Shown in pieces: positions 20,176-31,531 of a DNA stretch of 64,000 bases. Position numbers and translations under genes: made by a program. The stretch spans positions 4,762,750 through 4,826,749 of the forward strand of contig OU696583.1 in the NCBI GenBank assembly GCA_916048095.2, read 5' to 3'. The first letter of the stretch is position 1; each line of letters begins with the position of its first letter. The notes below the pieces were generated by a model. That model saw only the letters and a list, made by a program, of their open reading frames with translations. It ran no database searches and was not told the origin of the DNA. This stretch comes from Sacculina carcini. Lineage: Eukaryota > Arthropoda > Thecostraca > Sacculinidae.

Positions 20176-20370
20176 CAAAGCCAAGTTGCACTGATTTGAT
20201 CAGAAGCGATATCATCATTCTGACAGATGCTGAACGTTCTTCTAGCCCGTTCGTACTAGCACCGCAAACTTTACAGAGAGAGGTACACACACACAGCCAT
20301 TCAATATATAAATCTCTCAATTTACAGACATCACTGGCAGGTCGGGCTGTGGTTTGTAGTAAAACAAGAA

Positions 20371-20403
20371 CCCCTTTGGTATGAAAAATTCATACCAAAG
20401 GGG
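20371..20403. repeat. 33-bp perfect hairpin
   Basis: Arms cccctttggtatgaa (20371-20385) and ttcataccaaagggg (20389-20403) pair perfectly around aaa. It lies just before the A+C-rich non-LTR element C. No T-run or other sign of a terminator. Confidence 0.9.
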
Positions 20404-20489
20404 GAAAAGGGAAAAATTAGGCACACACAGACGCACTTACACAAATTGAACAAAAGCCAATTAGTCACAATTCACACACGACACGGAAC

Positions 20490-20779
20490 TAGCATACACA
20501 CAACTCAACACAACAGACATAAACAAAATAGTTCAAACATTTAACGACATCATACACAAGGCATACAAACAACACATTCCAAAAGGCAACAGAAAACAAC
20601 ACAACCCAAGCTTTACACAAGCAATACAAACACTCATCAAACAGCACGACACACTGAAACACTCTCCGACACCACACTCACACAATACATCAGAACAAAT
20701 ACACACACACACACAACACAACAATCATCAGCAAAATACACGAACAAAAATCAATCAACTGGCACAACTACATAAAACA
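20490..20779 (+). pseudogene. Element C ORF2, segment upstream of the insertion
   Basis: The plus strand reads FNDIIHKAYKQHIPKGNRKQ and continues to a segment ending INQLAQLHKT, resembling the linker between the endonuclease and reverse transcriptase of Jockey-type ORF2 proteins. The endonuclease itself is not recognisable upstream, so the element is probably 5'-truncated. Confidence 0.6.
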
Positions 20780-20782
20780 CTA

Positions 20783-22774
20783 TACCATTTACAAATTGAA
20801 TTGATCCAAATGAAATCTGATTTGATCCAAATGAAATCTGATTTGATCCAAGCGAAATCTGATTTGATCCAAATGAAATCTGATTTGATCCAAACGAAAT
20901 CTGATTTGATCCAAGTTCAACATAAGTGAAAAAATTAAACTTTAATCAGAAAAATGATTTTTTTTGGGTATAAAACATCGAAAACAAGCGTATTTATATT
21001 AAAAATAAGAAGATTTGGCAACTTTATGTCGATTGAGCAGAAATTTGCTCAGGCACGCCATGTTATATTTGACAATAGTACTTAATACAACTTATCAGTT
21101 CGCTAGTGTTAATAGTGCAAAAGTAATAATGAAGTACAATAAAATCAGTGAAAATGATTGAAAAAGAATTATGGAAGCATACCACAATGAGAATGATTGG
21201 AAAAATGTTGCTAATACTTTAGGAGTGAAAATCAAGACTGTGTATCATTGGTTGAGGAAGAATCAGGACTTACCGAAACGTCGGGGAGGTAACTACGCAA
21301 AAAAACTCCTGAAATGATACACACTCTCATCACCGAAGTGGAGAAATCGCCTTCAATCACATTGGAAGACTTACAAATTAAGATCAATGATGCACACGGA
21401 TGTCAGGTGTGCATAAACACCATCAAAAATTGGCTCGATGGAGAAATGTTTTCTCTGAAAACAGTACGGTCTGTCGTCAGCGCAATGAACAGCGAAGTTA
21501 ACAAAAGGAAGAGGGCGACATATATAGAAGAACTTTTTCGCATCCGGTCCGAAGGTCGCACTCCCGTATGGGTCGATGAGACCAACTTCAACCTGTATTG
21601 TAGGCGGAACCAAGGAAGATCAAAAGTGGGAACAAGGGCGTCTGTAGTGCAACCATCTAGCAAAGGAGCAAACTTGCACATAATCGGTGGAATGACGAGA
21701 TCCAGACTCGTATTGATATCCACGCAAAGAGGCTCATTCAAGAAACCAAACTGTGCGGAATGGTTTCGTTGTCTCATAGACTAATGTCGCCAAGCCGAAG
21801 TTCACCAGCCCACCATCATCATAGACAATGCTCCAGCACACAGCAACATTGAGGAGATATTTGGACAGCAGGATGAGGTGCAGCTTCTCCGAATGGCTCC
21901 ATATTCACACCTGTTGAATCCAATTGAGCTGCTGTGGAGCTGTCTGAAGAGTCACATCAAAAGAAGGCTGAGAGAAGAAATACCTCGATTGTCGAGCCTC
22001 ACTGCTAGAGAAAACGCTACCCTCTCACTGGCCGAGCAGAAGATGCAGCTGCTGGAAAATATAACGCTGGATTGCATCAGCCAAATTAACCAGAAGCAGC
22101 TGCACGGTTTCACCAACAGGGTGGAGCGGTATTTCTCAGCAGCAATAAAACAAGAGGATCTCGTGGAGATATCTTGAAAAATTTACTGTCTTGTGTTCAT
22201 TGCTGTGCTTTGTCTCTTGTCTTGACCGTTTGTTGTATAAATTGGCATCAAAATTGATTCATTCACATCAAATCTTGTTACTCTGATTATTTCGCAAAAT
22301 AGAATGTACCGAACCAAACTAGGCCACGATATCATCATCATCATGTATTATACTAAATTTTCCATCATTATATTTCGTTATATTCAATATTTTCACCTAC
22401 TTTTAATTAATCAATCCAGTACTCCCTTCATAACTTGGGATGTTTGAAATTAGTCATACAAAATGTAAGATGTAAATAGGAAATATCAAAAGTTATGAAA
22501 ATATATATCATTATATACAAATACAAATTATTTCTTGCATAATTAACAGCCAATCATTACATTTAGATACAATTTGTTTTCATTTTTCAATCAAGGTTTA
22601 ATTTTATCAATCAGATTTCATTTGGATCAAATCAGATTTCATTTGGATCAAATCAGATTTCATTTGGATCAAATCAGATTTCATTTGGATCAAATCAGAT
22701 TTCATTTGGATAAAATCAGATTTCATTTGGATCAAATCAGATTTCATTTGGATCAATTCAATTTGTAAATGGTA
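20783..22774 (+). mobile_element. Tc1/mariner-family transposon, copy 2 (1992 bp)
   Basis: Ends are TACCATTTACAAATTG and its inverted copy CAATTTGTAAATGGTA, flanked by TA at 20781-20782 and 22775-22776. Inside the left end are about six 21-bp units (TTGATCCAAATGAAATCTGA core, 20801-20920) and inside the right end about seven inverted units (22613-22757), so the terminal inverted repeats are built from tandem repeats. It carries one transposase on the plus strand and is inserted in element C. Copy 1 (5521-8775) has only two units per end. Confidence 0.93.
21129..22177 (+). pseudogene. Tc1/mariner-type transposase, copy 2
   Basis: ATG at 21129 opens MKYNKISEND followed by an in-frame TGA (21159) where copy 1 has Arg. 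A helix-turn-helix region (KIKTVYHWLRKNQDLPKRR) follows. A frameshift in an A-run at about 21300 leads to VEKSPSITLEDLQIKINDAH and the second DNA-binding half. The catalytic domain has WVDETNFNLY, a premature TAA at 21782 where copy 1 has Glu, IIDNAPAHSNIEE and NPIELLWS. The second Asp and the Glu are separated by 33 residues. About 350 residues if intact; it would cut and rejoin the element at TA sites. Both copies are inactive. Confidence 0.9.
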
Positions 22775-22777
22775 TAG

Positions 22778-24822
22778 ATCACAAATCAAACACCTCAAAA
22801 CTATACAAAACACTCAAACAGCAATCTAACACGCACACTCGAAGCCATCACGACCGACACAACATCAGTACCATCAAATAAACAACAGGCAAACACACTC
22901 ATTAATCATTACTCACACATCAGCCACATAACTCCTTCACATGAAGACAAAAAAATCATCAGACGAAAACACACATTCAGCACAGATCCACTATACACAC
23001 CATTCACACATGCGCAGACACGGCACATCAAACACAACATCAAACAATCATCATCCTGTGGCCCAGATGGAACAAGTAACATCCATCTGAAACATCTTGG
23101 ACCACAAGGCATACAGACACTCACTAACATATCCAACTATAGCTACTCACACAACACAATATCTCACATCTGGAAAACGGGCATCATCATCACTCTTCAC
23201 AAACAAGGCACATATCCCACGCTACCTTCTTCACATCGTCCGATCACACTGCTCTGCACACCATCAAAAATCACAGAACGCCGCATACTCAAACTCATCA
23301 CATCACAAATCCCTCTCTCACAATCACAACACGGCTTCAGATCACTGCACTTCACAACCACACTGCTCACAAAACTCACACAGACCATGATGGGTAACAT
23401 AAACACAACAAAACCACCACACCGAACACTACTCATAACACGCGACATCAGCAAAACCTTCGACAGAGTTCCACGACACAATTTCACAAACAAAATACTG
23501 AACACCACACTTCACAATAACAGAAAGAGATGGCTGACCAACTACCTCGCTGGCAGATGCGCCCATGTGACAACGGACAATCGTCTCACACACGCAACAT
23601 AACAAACGGAGTCCCTCAGGGCTCCGTTTTAGCACCAATTATAGCACTATTCAATCTATACCTACATGACATGCCAACACCCAACAGTCCATCCATACAG
23701 ATAGCATCATATGCAGACGACATCACAATCACAAGCACACACAGACACGCCGACACAGCAGTGCACACGCTATCACCTTATATCAACACACCACAACAAT
23801 GGTTCTCCACAAACAAACTGAACATTACACCCGCCAAACCCACAGCCACACTCATCACCAACTGGACATCCGAACACAACTACACACCACAAATCACTAT
23901 CAATAACACGATCATCCCACACACGCACACACCATAAATACTAGGTGTCACATACGACACACACCTCTCATTCAAACAACACATCACCAACATCAAAACC
24001 AGTCACCCCACGCCTCAACACACTGAAAGCACTCTCACACACAACTTTCGGACACAAAAAAGACACCACAACCACCATATACTAACAATACATAAGACCC
24101 GCGATAGAACATGCTAGCCCCGCATGGGCTAGCAATCTCGCAAAACGCCACACAAACACACTTCAAACACTTCAAAATACCGTACTCAGAAACATCACAG
24201 GATGCACAGCCACCACACCAGTAGACCACTTCAATCACGGAAAAAAAATCTGAAACTGAAACCCCACCTAGACATGAGAGGCACACAAACACTCGCAGCA
24301 GCAGTCACCAACACAGAACACCCACTACATCACCTCACAACACAAGAAAACACAAACAGAAGCATACAAACAACACCAAGCACACTTTACCACAGACATA
24401 TTTCCACATCACTTCCACCAGATCCCCCACGCACATCAATCAAGAAACACATACACACAGAGATCGCACGGAAAGCTATACACTCACTATAACACAATAC
24501 ACTCCTACAAAGACACCCACCGGGCATACACAAATCAGAAAACACACTCACACGCGAAAACAAGGTGCATCTGGCCAGGTTGAGATGCGGCCATCATCCT
24601 GCCCTTCTGTCATATCAGAAAAGGTTGAATGACTCAATCGATGACACCTTTCCAGATTGCAATTCAGCACCACACACCATCACACACATCATGGAAGACT
24701 GCACAGCACACACACAACTCAGACGCCAACACAAAATTACATCCATCAGGGACCTGTGGAACAACCCGGTCGGCGCCGTGTCTTTCCTCAGGAGCTCGAG
24801 GTTGCTCGGCCAGACAACCTGA
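22778..24822 (+). pseudogene. Element C ORF2: reverse transcriptase and C-terminal domain
   Basis: Recognisable blocks in order: SSCGPDGTSNIHLKHLGP (about 23050), a WKTGIIITLHKQG block, HRPITLLC, SQHGFRSLHFTTTLL, RDISKTFDRVP (motif A, SKAFD-like, about 23440), GVPQGSVLAPI (about 23610) and YADDITI (23710-23730), the polymerase active site. A frameshift lies near 23590, a stop at about 23935 and further breaks to 24500. The last part (24565-24822) reads LARLRCGHHPALLSYQKRL and CNSAPHTITHIMEDC, a Cys/His C-terminal domain seen in Jockey-type ORF2. The protein would nick target DNA and copy its RNA in place. Disabled. Confidence 0.85.
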
Positions 24823-24889
24823 GGAACGTCAACAACAACAACACCGCAAAGCTCTTACACACATATACACACAAAAGCACACACACACC

Positions 24890-25215
24890 TTCATCTGCCA
24901 GTGCATGGCAGCGGCGTGCAACGACGTGCCACACGCCGGACTCAGCACGGTTTCAAGCTTCTCTGCGAGCGTCTCCTGTGTGCTCGGCAATCGGAAGCCG
25001 TGTATGTCGACGCCGGTCGGCTGTTCGACGGCGTACGTGATGTAGGCGTCGCACAGCACACAGCGAGAGTCAGCGCCGGCGTGCAGCGCCAGCGGCTCCG
25101 TGTAAGTCACGCCGGTGACCGCCTGTGACAGGTACGAGCCCAACTCGTCCATGACCGCTACGCACCGTCGACCGAGTGTATAGCCGTCGCTGCTGACAAC
25201 GTAGATCTGCCACTG
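24890..25215 (-). CDS. Possible host exon, unknown protein
   Basis: A GC-rich island in AT-rich surroundings with an open minus-strand frame (25239-24829). The credible core encodes IYVVSSDGYTLGRRCVAVMD, LGSYLSQAVTGVTYTEPLAL, a CVLCDAYITYAVEQ block and RLPSTQETLAEKLETVLSP. A donor AAG|GTGTGT lies at about 24885 and acceptor-like cggcag triplets at about 25205-25220. Codon-like composition and no transposon motif favour a genuine exon. Both flanks are (TG)n/(CA)n repeats. I recognise no family; a GC-rich repeat-derived frame remains possible. Confidence 0.4.
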
Positions 25216-25559
25216 CCGCTGCCGACGCAGCACACTCACTCACTCACACACACACACACACGTGCGCACGCACGCTGGCCTCTGCAGCAAAAATGACAAG
25301 GCAAGAGTCAAGCTAAATGCACACGTTTGGCTTATAGCTAGCACTGAATAATAATATAATAACTACGCATTTGAACACACCAGTGGGAGAGGTTATGTTC
25401 GTGTGTTACTTTGCAGGGGCAAAACCTCAAGGCCCCGGCTGGTACACCGCAGGTCCGGCCGCCACACGGGTAATCGCAGTCACGGCCAGCACAGAAAACT
25501 GCACGGCTGCACGCACACGAAAACCGTCTTGCGGCAATCAGGCACTAACTTTCAGAAAC

Positions 25560-25660
25560 GAAATTAACCCTTTGAACATCCAAGGAAATCGAACCCTGGC
25601 TCTCGTGCACAAAGCGCTCGTCTTAGCTACTCGGCTCAGAGGCGAACTGAATAAACTGGA
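25560..25660 (-). repeat. tRNA-derived SINE-like fragment
   Basis: On the minus strand an A-box-like gccgagtagctaagacgagc is followed, after a spacing normal for tRNA genes, by the B box GGTTCGATTTCC. Stem pairing is imperfect, so a tRNA-derived repeat is more likely than a working tRNA gene. Confidence 0.45.
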
Positions 25661-25924
25661 CATAAGATGACATCGCGGTTCAATATCACAAAAAAAATTA
25701 TTCGCAAATAGGTAACAGATGGTCAGCCGGCACCACTGAACACAAAAAATAAAACACCGCTGCGCCTAGAATAGACGAGTACGACAGAAATTAATTAATA
25801 AAATCCAACACACTTGATTAAATATTTTATGAGGCAGTTACTACACTTACATTTCGTCCGTGTTTAGTCTGACATTTAGTGTGGACGTATTTCGGTAGCT
25901 CTGTGTTTATGAAGTGGCGAGGTG

Positions 25925-26340
25925 ATGGCAACTACGGTAAGTACTTCGGACCTGAGGGAGGCACTAATGGACTGCCAGAAAAACGAAGTTTTGAGTACAA
26001 TGAAGGAAATGATTGTGGCTCCGACAGTTGGCCACGGTGTCAACGATGGTGCTCACTACGGATAAGAAAAATGCCTGCACTAAAAGAGGAGCTGTCGGAG
26101 GCACAGGAAATAATCTGCATGCTGGAGCAGAGTAGTAGACGCAAACACATCTGCGATATGGGCATCACCGAAGCTGACGGCGAAAACCCAATGCAAATAG
26201 TGCATGCACTTGCTTCAAGCATTGGAGTGAACATCGCAGTGGATGACATCGAAGGAGCGCACTGGATTGTCAACCGAACTGTAGGCAGATTCATATCCTG
26301 GTCAAATTTGAGATAACGAAAAACCTTCAGCAATTCCACA
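25925..26340 (+). pseudogene. Non-LTR retrotransposon ORF1 fragment
   Basis: ATG 25925 opens MATTVSTSDLREALMDCQKN; after a frameshift near 26055 the frame continues MPALKEELSEAQEIICMLEQ and ADGENPMQIVHALASSIGVN, with an RAHRI-like EGAHWI. This fits the coiled-coil and RNA-binding part of ORF1 proteins from CR1/L2/RTE-type elements, which often read LEQYSRRNNL-R-I-x-G at this place. No reverse transcriptase follows; the fragment is cut off at about 26340. Confidence 0.6.
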
Positions 26341-26548
26341 GAAGCAGGACATTGTTGAAAAGTAAGTGTATACTTTGTTTTTGTAAACCATTAACTTCTT
26401 CGCAAGAGGAAAGTATTAAATATAATGTTAGTACAGCAGTATTGTATCAGCTGATCTTTGTTATGGTAAGATGCGTGAGTGTAGGGTGGATATTTCTATT
26501 CTATTCCTTATTCTATATATTCCTTATTATATATAATACAATACAATT

Positions 26549-26552
<4 letters not shown>

Positions 26553-26631
<79 letters not shown>
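26553..26631. repeat. (TA)n microsatellite
   Basis: About 39 uninterrupted TA dinucleotides. 26341-26760 otherwise contains only T-rich and TGTA-rich simple sequence. Confidence 0.97.
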
Positions 26632-26633
<2 letters not shown>

Positions 26634-26760
26634 TATTGCTATATCTTTGCTATTTCTCCTCCTTATTGTACTCAAACTTCGTGTATATATGTGTATAAGT
26701 GTATGTATGTGTATGTATGTATATGTATAAGTGCATGTTTGTGTATGTGTGTATATGTAT

Positions 26761-26987
26761 TGTTGTGTATTCTGTTTTTAATATAATTCGTCGACATTTA
26801 TGAAGATGCATAGACAGTGAGTGCGTGCGTGCGTATATAGCAGATCGGAGTGTTTAGCTTTTGCTGTGTGGATTTCTTGTGTTATGTTTGTTTTTGTGAA
26901 TATTGAAGGATATATATATATATACGTTTCAGTTCTGGCGAACTTGTATTTTTGTGAGTTATCGCTGAAGTAAGCAAAGACACAACA
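26761..26987 (+). repeat. 5' LTR of element D
   Basis: TGTTGTGTATTC to AAGACACAACA. Contains gtgcgtgcgtgcgtatata, a likely TATA region at about 26830-26838. Differs from the 3' LTR by small indels around the tttgtgttatg and (ta)n stretches. Confidence 0.95.
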
Positions 26988-26993
26988 TAAAAA

Positions 26994-27011
26994 TGGCGAC
27001 GAGGATGGGAT
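26994..27011 (+). other. Primer-binding site of D (tRNA-Ser GCU type)
   Basis: TGGCGACGAGGATGGGAT, six bases after the LTR. Its complement matches, over 18 bases, the 3' end with CCA of animal tRNA-Ser(GCU) as I know it. Confidence 0.8.
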
Positions 27012-27109
27012 CCACATTTTTAAATTTCTGCTTTATTGAGTATATTTTTGTGAAATCAACCATTATATTTGCGGCTCATATTTGCTAATTTGCTACTTTT
27101 CATCTTGAT

Positions 27110-27676
27110 ATGGCTGAAATCAAGGATTTGATAACGCTCATGCAGGAGCAGATGACACAACAACATTTGCAAATGCGGCGATTTCTTGAGGCGTTCAGTC
27201 AAGGTCAGAGCCCGAGTACAGCTGTTTCTCAAGCTAGTATTCCGAGTTTTGCGCCATTTGATCATACAAATGAGCTATGGGTTGACTACTACTCACGATT
27301 CTGCACGTTCATAGGGGCAAATTCGGTTCCTTTGGACAAACACGCACAAGTCTTTCTAACTAATCAAAGTCCGGTCATCTACAAGATGCTGTCCAACCTT
27401 GCCTCGCAGCAATCTCCACCCAAGGAAATAAACAACCTGAGCATGGAGGAAATTACTGTTTTTATGATGGAGCAGTACAATCCAAAACGTTTTGTCGTAA
27501 GAGAACGTTTTCGTTTCTGGAGCGACACACGCAGAAAACCAGGAGAGACTATCCAAGAACTTGCTGCGCGGATACGTCATGATGCTGCAACCTGTGACTT
27601 TTCTTCGATTCGGGACGCGCAAGACGAAGCACTTAGAACACGCTTCATTTGCTCCGTAAAAATGAGGCGGTGTTGA
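27110..27676 (+). pseudogene. Gag of element D (N-terminal part before a frameshift)
   Basis: ATG 27110 opens MAEIKDLITLMQEQMTQQH, a short coiled-coil start. The capsid region follows: PFDHTNELWVDYYSRFCTFI, VFLTNQSPVIYKMLSNL and GETIQELAARIRHDAATCDF. A one-base deletion at about 27660 shifts the frame; in the intact relative (element I) the text continues with an NNEAVLKALFK block, which here lies in the next frame. About 60 percent of residues match the gag of element I by eye. Confidence 0.9.
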
Positions 27677-30600
27677 AAGCGTTGTTCAAAATAGATGACG
27701 ACAAGCTTACATTCGCCGTCGCTGTTCAGACTGCTGTGGAAGTGGAAGATGCTGCCAAGGTGGCAAAAGAAACGGCATACGGCGGGTCTACTACTGAAGT
27801 GAAGAAACTGCAATCAAGAGCAGACACATTTCGTCGGAGTAAATCTGCGGAACGTGTGGACAGTGCCGGTGCTGCTGACAGAGATGTAAAACCCATCTGC
27901 TACCGTTGCGGAAAAGTGGGACACAAGGCAAACACGTGTCGCCACCTGAGCAGCGAATGTTCTTATTGCAGAAAAAACGGACATATCGAAGCGGCATGTC
28001 GCACCAAGGAAAGAGAACAGAAGAAAAGATCAAGAGTCACTCCGGTGAAACAGATATCTCGGCGTGAGATGGTTCATGAAATTCATCTTGAAACTTCAAA
28101 ACTGCCAAGGCTGGAGGTTCCGATAAAAATTGAAGGTCGTTCATGCAATGTAGAGCTTGACACTGGCACTGGCGGGAATTTCCTGTCGAAGGAGATTTGG
28201 TCTTCGTTAGGAAAGCCGAAGCTTGAAACCGTCGACAGACGTTATGAGTCAGCGAGCCAGCATTCAATGCCCATACTCGGCATGTTCACCGCGAGGACAC
28301 AATCAACTTCAACGGCGAATGAATTCGACATTCCGTTTGTCGTATCCTCGATTCCAGGTCTAAACCTACTTGGTAGAGATGCTCTTGCTGCAATGGATAT
28401 ATCCTTGGACTCAATTATACAAGATCTGAGAGCCGAGACTGCCGATCTGTCGGTGTGCATGGTAAAAAGTGAACCACCGAAAGAGACTCCATTGCAGCAA
28501 GCCTGTGAAAATCTTTGTTCCGAGTTCACGGATTTGTTCAAAGAGGAGCTTGGACTTCTGAAAGATTTTGAGCTAGAGGTGCAATTCAAACCCGACTACA
28601 AGCCAGTTTTCTGCAGGCCAAGACCTGTTCCCTTTTCGGTACAAGAAGATTTGGGTCTGGCGTACGATGCCGGTATGTCAAAAGGTATCTGGGAGCTCAC
28701 AAGTTTCAATGACAGTGGAACTCCGGTCGTTCCGGTACGAAAGACATTGAAAATGGGAGAATCGAAGCCTCAGATCAGAGTTTGTGGTGATTATTCTGTT
28801 GCAATCACTGCGCAGCTAGAACCACACCGCCACCCTATTCCTTCGCCTGAAAACCTTCTGCGCAGGCTTGGTGGGAATTGTGGCTTTTCAAAAATAGATC
28901 TCGCCGATGCTTATAATCAGATTGCATTGGGTCCGCTGAGCGAGAAAAGGTTGGCGCTCAGCACTCACCGTGGTGTACTCTTACAGAAACGCTTGCCTTT
29001 CGGCATTTGCTCTGCACCTAGTTACTTCCAAGAGATAATGGATAAACTAACAGCGGATCTCCCAGGAGTAGCTGTATATTTGGACGATATACTTATACGA
29101 TATACGATATATAAGAGCACTGTTGAAGCGTCTTTCAGAGAAAGGTCTTCGTTGTCGTTTAGACAAGTGCCGATTCGCTCAACCATCTGTCGAGTATTTG
29201 GGGCATACATTGTCCAAACATGGCGTCAGCAAAGGCGCAAAAGTTGATCACGTGCTCGACATGCCTGCACCAACTGACCGTGCTGGTGTTAAATCATTTC
29301 TGGGTTCGGTGCAGTTTTATGGCAAGTTTCTCAAGAATTTATCAAGTGTTGCAAAACCATTGCAAAATCTGTGCAAAAAAGATGTTCCCTGGAGATGGAA
29401 GGAGACGGAAGAAACAGCATTCAAAAGGTAAAAAAGCATGTTGTCTTCAAATATAATCTTGGCGCACTATGATCCGTCATTGCCTATTGGTATTTCATGT
29501 GATGCATCAGAGGTCGGAGTGGGAGCCGTACTGTTCCACCGCTACCCTGATGGTAGCGAACGGCCGATATGCAACGCCTCAAAAACGCTAACTGCTAGTC
29601 AAAAGAACTACAGTCAGATTCAGCGTGAGGCGCTAGCTATCATTTATGCTCTGAATAAATTTTATCACTACTTACATGGTCGACGCTTCATCTTGATTAC
29701 AGATCACAAGCCATTGCTAAGTTTGTTCGGACCAACAAAAGCTACTCCAAAGCTGGCTGCAAACCGCTTGGCAAGATGGGCACTACAACTGAGTCAACAT
29801 GACTATGTCATAGAGTACCGCAAGACCACCGAGCATGGAAATGCCGATGCACTCAGTCGCCTTCCATCTGGTGCTGATGATGCATTCGATGCGAAGGAAG
29901 ATGACAACGACGTCGACACGGTGATGGCTATCAAGATGGTCAATGAACAACTAACTGCCTGTAGCCGTTCTACATTACAGAAAGCGTCTTCGAAGGACCG
30001 AATTGTCTCTACAGTGATTCGCTTCTGTCGAGAAGGATGGTCATTCGCTAAGGAAGGGGAGGAGCCGTCCGCTGAGATAAAAGTTTTCCGTGGCCTGGCG
30101 GATTCGCTATCCGTGGCTCACGGTTGCTTACTCTACGGTGCACGAGTGGTCATTCCTGAACTACTACGTCCCGCGGTTCTACAGATTCTACATCTGGGAC
30201 ATTTCGGCATGCAAAAAATGAAACAGCTGGCCAGAACGTCCGTATACTGGCCTAATGTTGACAGGGATATTGAAAAGACGTGTAGAGAATGTTCAGCGTG
30301 TGCGGCTCATCAAAATTTACCTGCCAAACCTCCAATTCACCCATGGATGCTACCCGGAAAAGCCCTGGAGTAGAATTCATCTAGATCATGCTATAAACTT
30401 CATGGGCCACAACTGGTTATTGATGATCGATGCATACACGATATACCCGTGCATGCATGCGACTACTTCGATTTCTGCTAAGTCTACCATTGCATTGCTG
30501 GAGATAGAGTGCGCTCACTTCGGATATCCTCATACGCTTGTCACAGACAACGCTGCGTCTTTCAAAGGTGATGAGTTCGAGTCGTGGTGCCGAGAGAAGG

Positions 30601-31292
30601 GTATAGTGCATTTGACCGGTGCACCATATCATCCCGCAACCAACGGTGCCGCTGAGCGCTTAGTTCAGTCTTTCAAGCAGGTTTTGCGAAAATCCACGTT
30701 GCCGCCACTGCAGGCTCTGCAACAGTTCCTCATGTTGTACAAACGCACTCCTAATTCGAGCGGTTATTCGCCAAGCGAATTGCTGAACGGGCGACAAATC
30801 CGTACAATGATTGACACACTTTTACCGTCACCCGCTCATGTAGCACAGGAGAAGCAAAACAAGATGTCTAACAAGTCCTTTCAGGAAGATGTGGCCAAAA
30901 TAGTACCTTCGTATAGAGAAGGTGATGCATGCTATGCTCTCTACTGTGGTCCGCGCCGTGATCGGGATCCTCGATGGGTTCCAGCAATCGTGAGAAAGCG
31001 TCTAGGAAGTCGCAGCGTCACAGTTAAGGTGGTACCCCAGGGTCCCATCTGGAGGCGTCACATTGAGCAGCTGCGGCCGCGAAACACATCCGAAGAGGAC
31101 ACAGAACCAGGAAAAGACCTGCATGAATCATCACACTCGAGTCAACCTGCTGAGCCGCTGCCGAAGCCGAAGAAATATCTACGTCGCGTTCGTTTCGCTG
31201 AAGCAGAGCATGGTCCGTCTAACCCGCGTAGATCATCGCGTGTACCTCAACCGCGTTGTTACTGGTCATGTGATGTTGCCGCCTGGTCGTAA
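27660..31292 (+). pseudogene. Gag C-terminus and Pol of element D
   Basis: After the frameshift one frame runs from EAVLKALFK through two knuckles (CYRCGKVGHKANTC and CSYCRKNGHIEAAC), the protease (VELDTGTGGNFL; LNLLGRDAL) and the RT (KIDLADAYNQIAL, LPFGICSAPSYF, YLDDIL at about 29085). Directly after YLDDIL a local duplication (gatatac words, 29090-29110) breaks the frame. The thumb resumes at 29123 (CRLDKCRFAQPSVEYLGHTL). A stop occurs at about 29429; RNase H follows (SCDASEVGVGAVLF, TDHKPLLSLF). Integrase has HLGHFGMQKM, CRECSAC, HLDHAINF, VTDNAASF and GAAERLVQ for the finger and D, D, E, and ends at 31292. One more frameshift lies near 30370. Confidence 0.9.
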
Positions 31293-31311
31293 TCTCAGGC
31301 TACGTGGGAGG

Positions 31312-31531
31312 TGTTGTGTATTCTGTTTTTATTATAATTCGTCGACATTTATGAAGATGCATAGACAGTGAGTGCGTGCGTGCGTATATAGCAGATCGGA
31401 GTGTTTAGCTTTTGCTGTGTGGATTTCTTTGTGTTTGTGTTATGTGAATATTGAAGGATATATATATACGTTTCAGTTCTGGCGAACTTGTATTTTTCTG
31501 AGTTATCGCTGAAGTAAGCAAAGACACAACA
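31312..31531 (+). repeat. 3' LTR of element D
   Basis: Starts after the purine tract ACGTGGGAGG and ends AAGACACAACA before TGTAT. Confidence 0.95.

Larger units (their letters stand above)
20410..24862 (+). mobile_element. Non-LTR retrotransposon C (Jockey-like), split by a Tc1/mariner insertion
   Basis: Segments 20410-20779 and 22778-24862 form one element interrupted by the transposon 20783-22774 at a TA. The sense strand is extremely A+C-rich, giving His/Thr-rich translations. The 3' end near 24822-24862 carries a gtcaacaacaacaac tail. No target duplication was found. The 5' boundary is approximate. Confidence 0.8.
26761..31531 (+). mobile_element. LTR retrotransposon D (Ty3/gypsy), complete but inactive
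   Basis: LTRs at 26761-26987 and 31312-31531, target duplication TGTAT on both sides (26756-26760 and 31532-31536), tRNA-Ser-type primer site, and gag, protease, RT, RNase H and integrase in gypsy order. Same family as element I (57194-62053) by protein and primer site, but with unrelated LTRs. Confidence 0.95.

Noticed and set aside
26352..26786. 144-codon open frame rich in Tyr-Ile
   Set aside because: It is the translation of the (TA)n microsatellite and neighbouring simple sequence.
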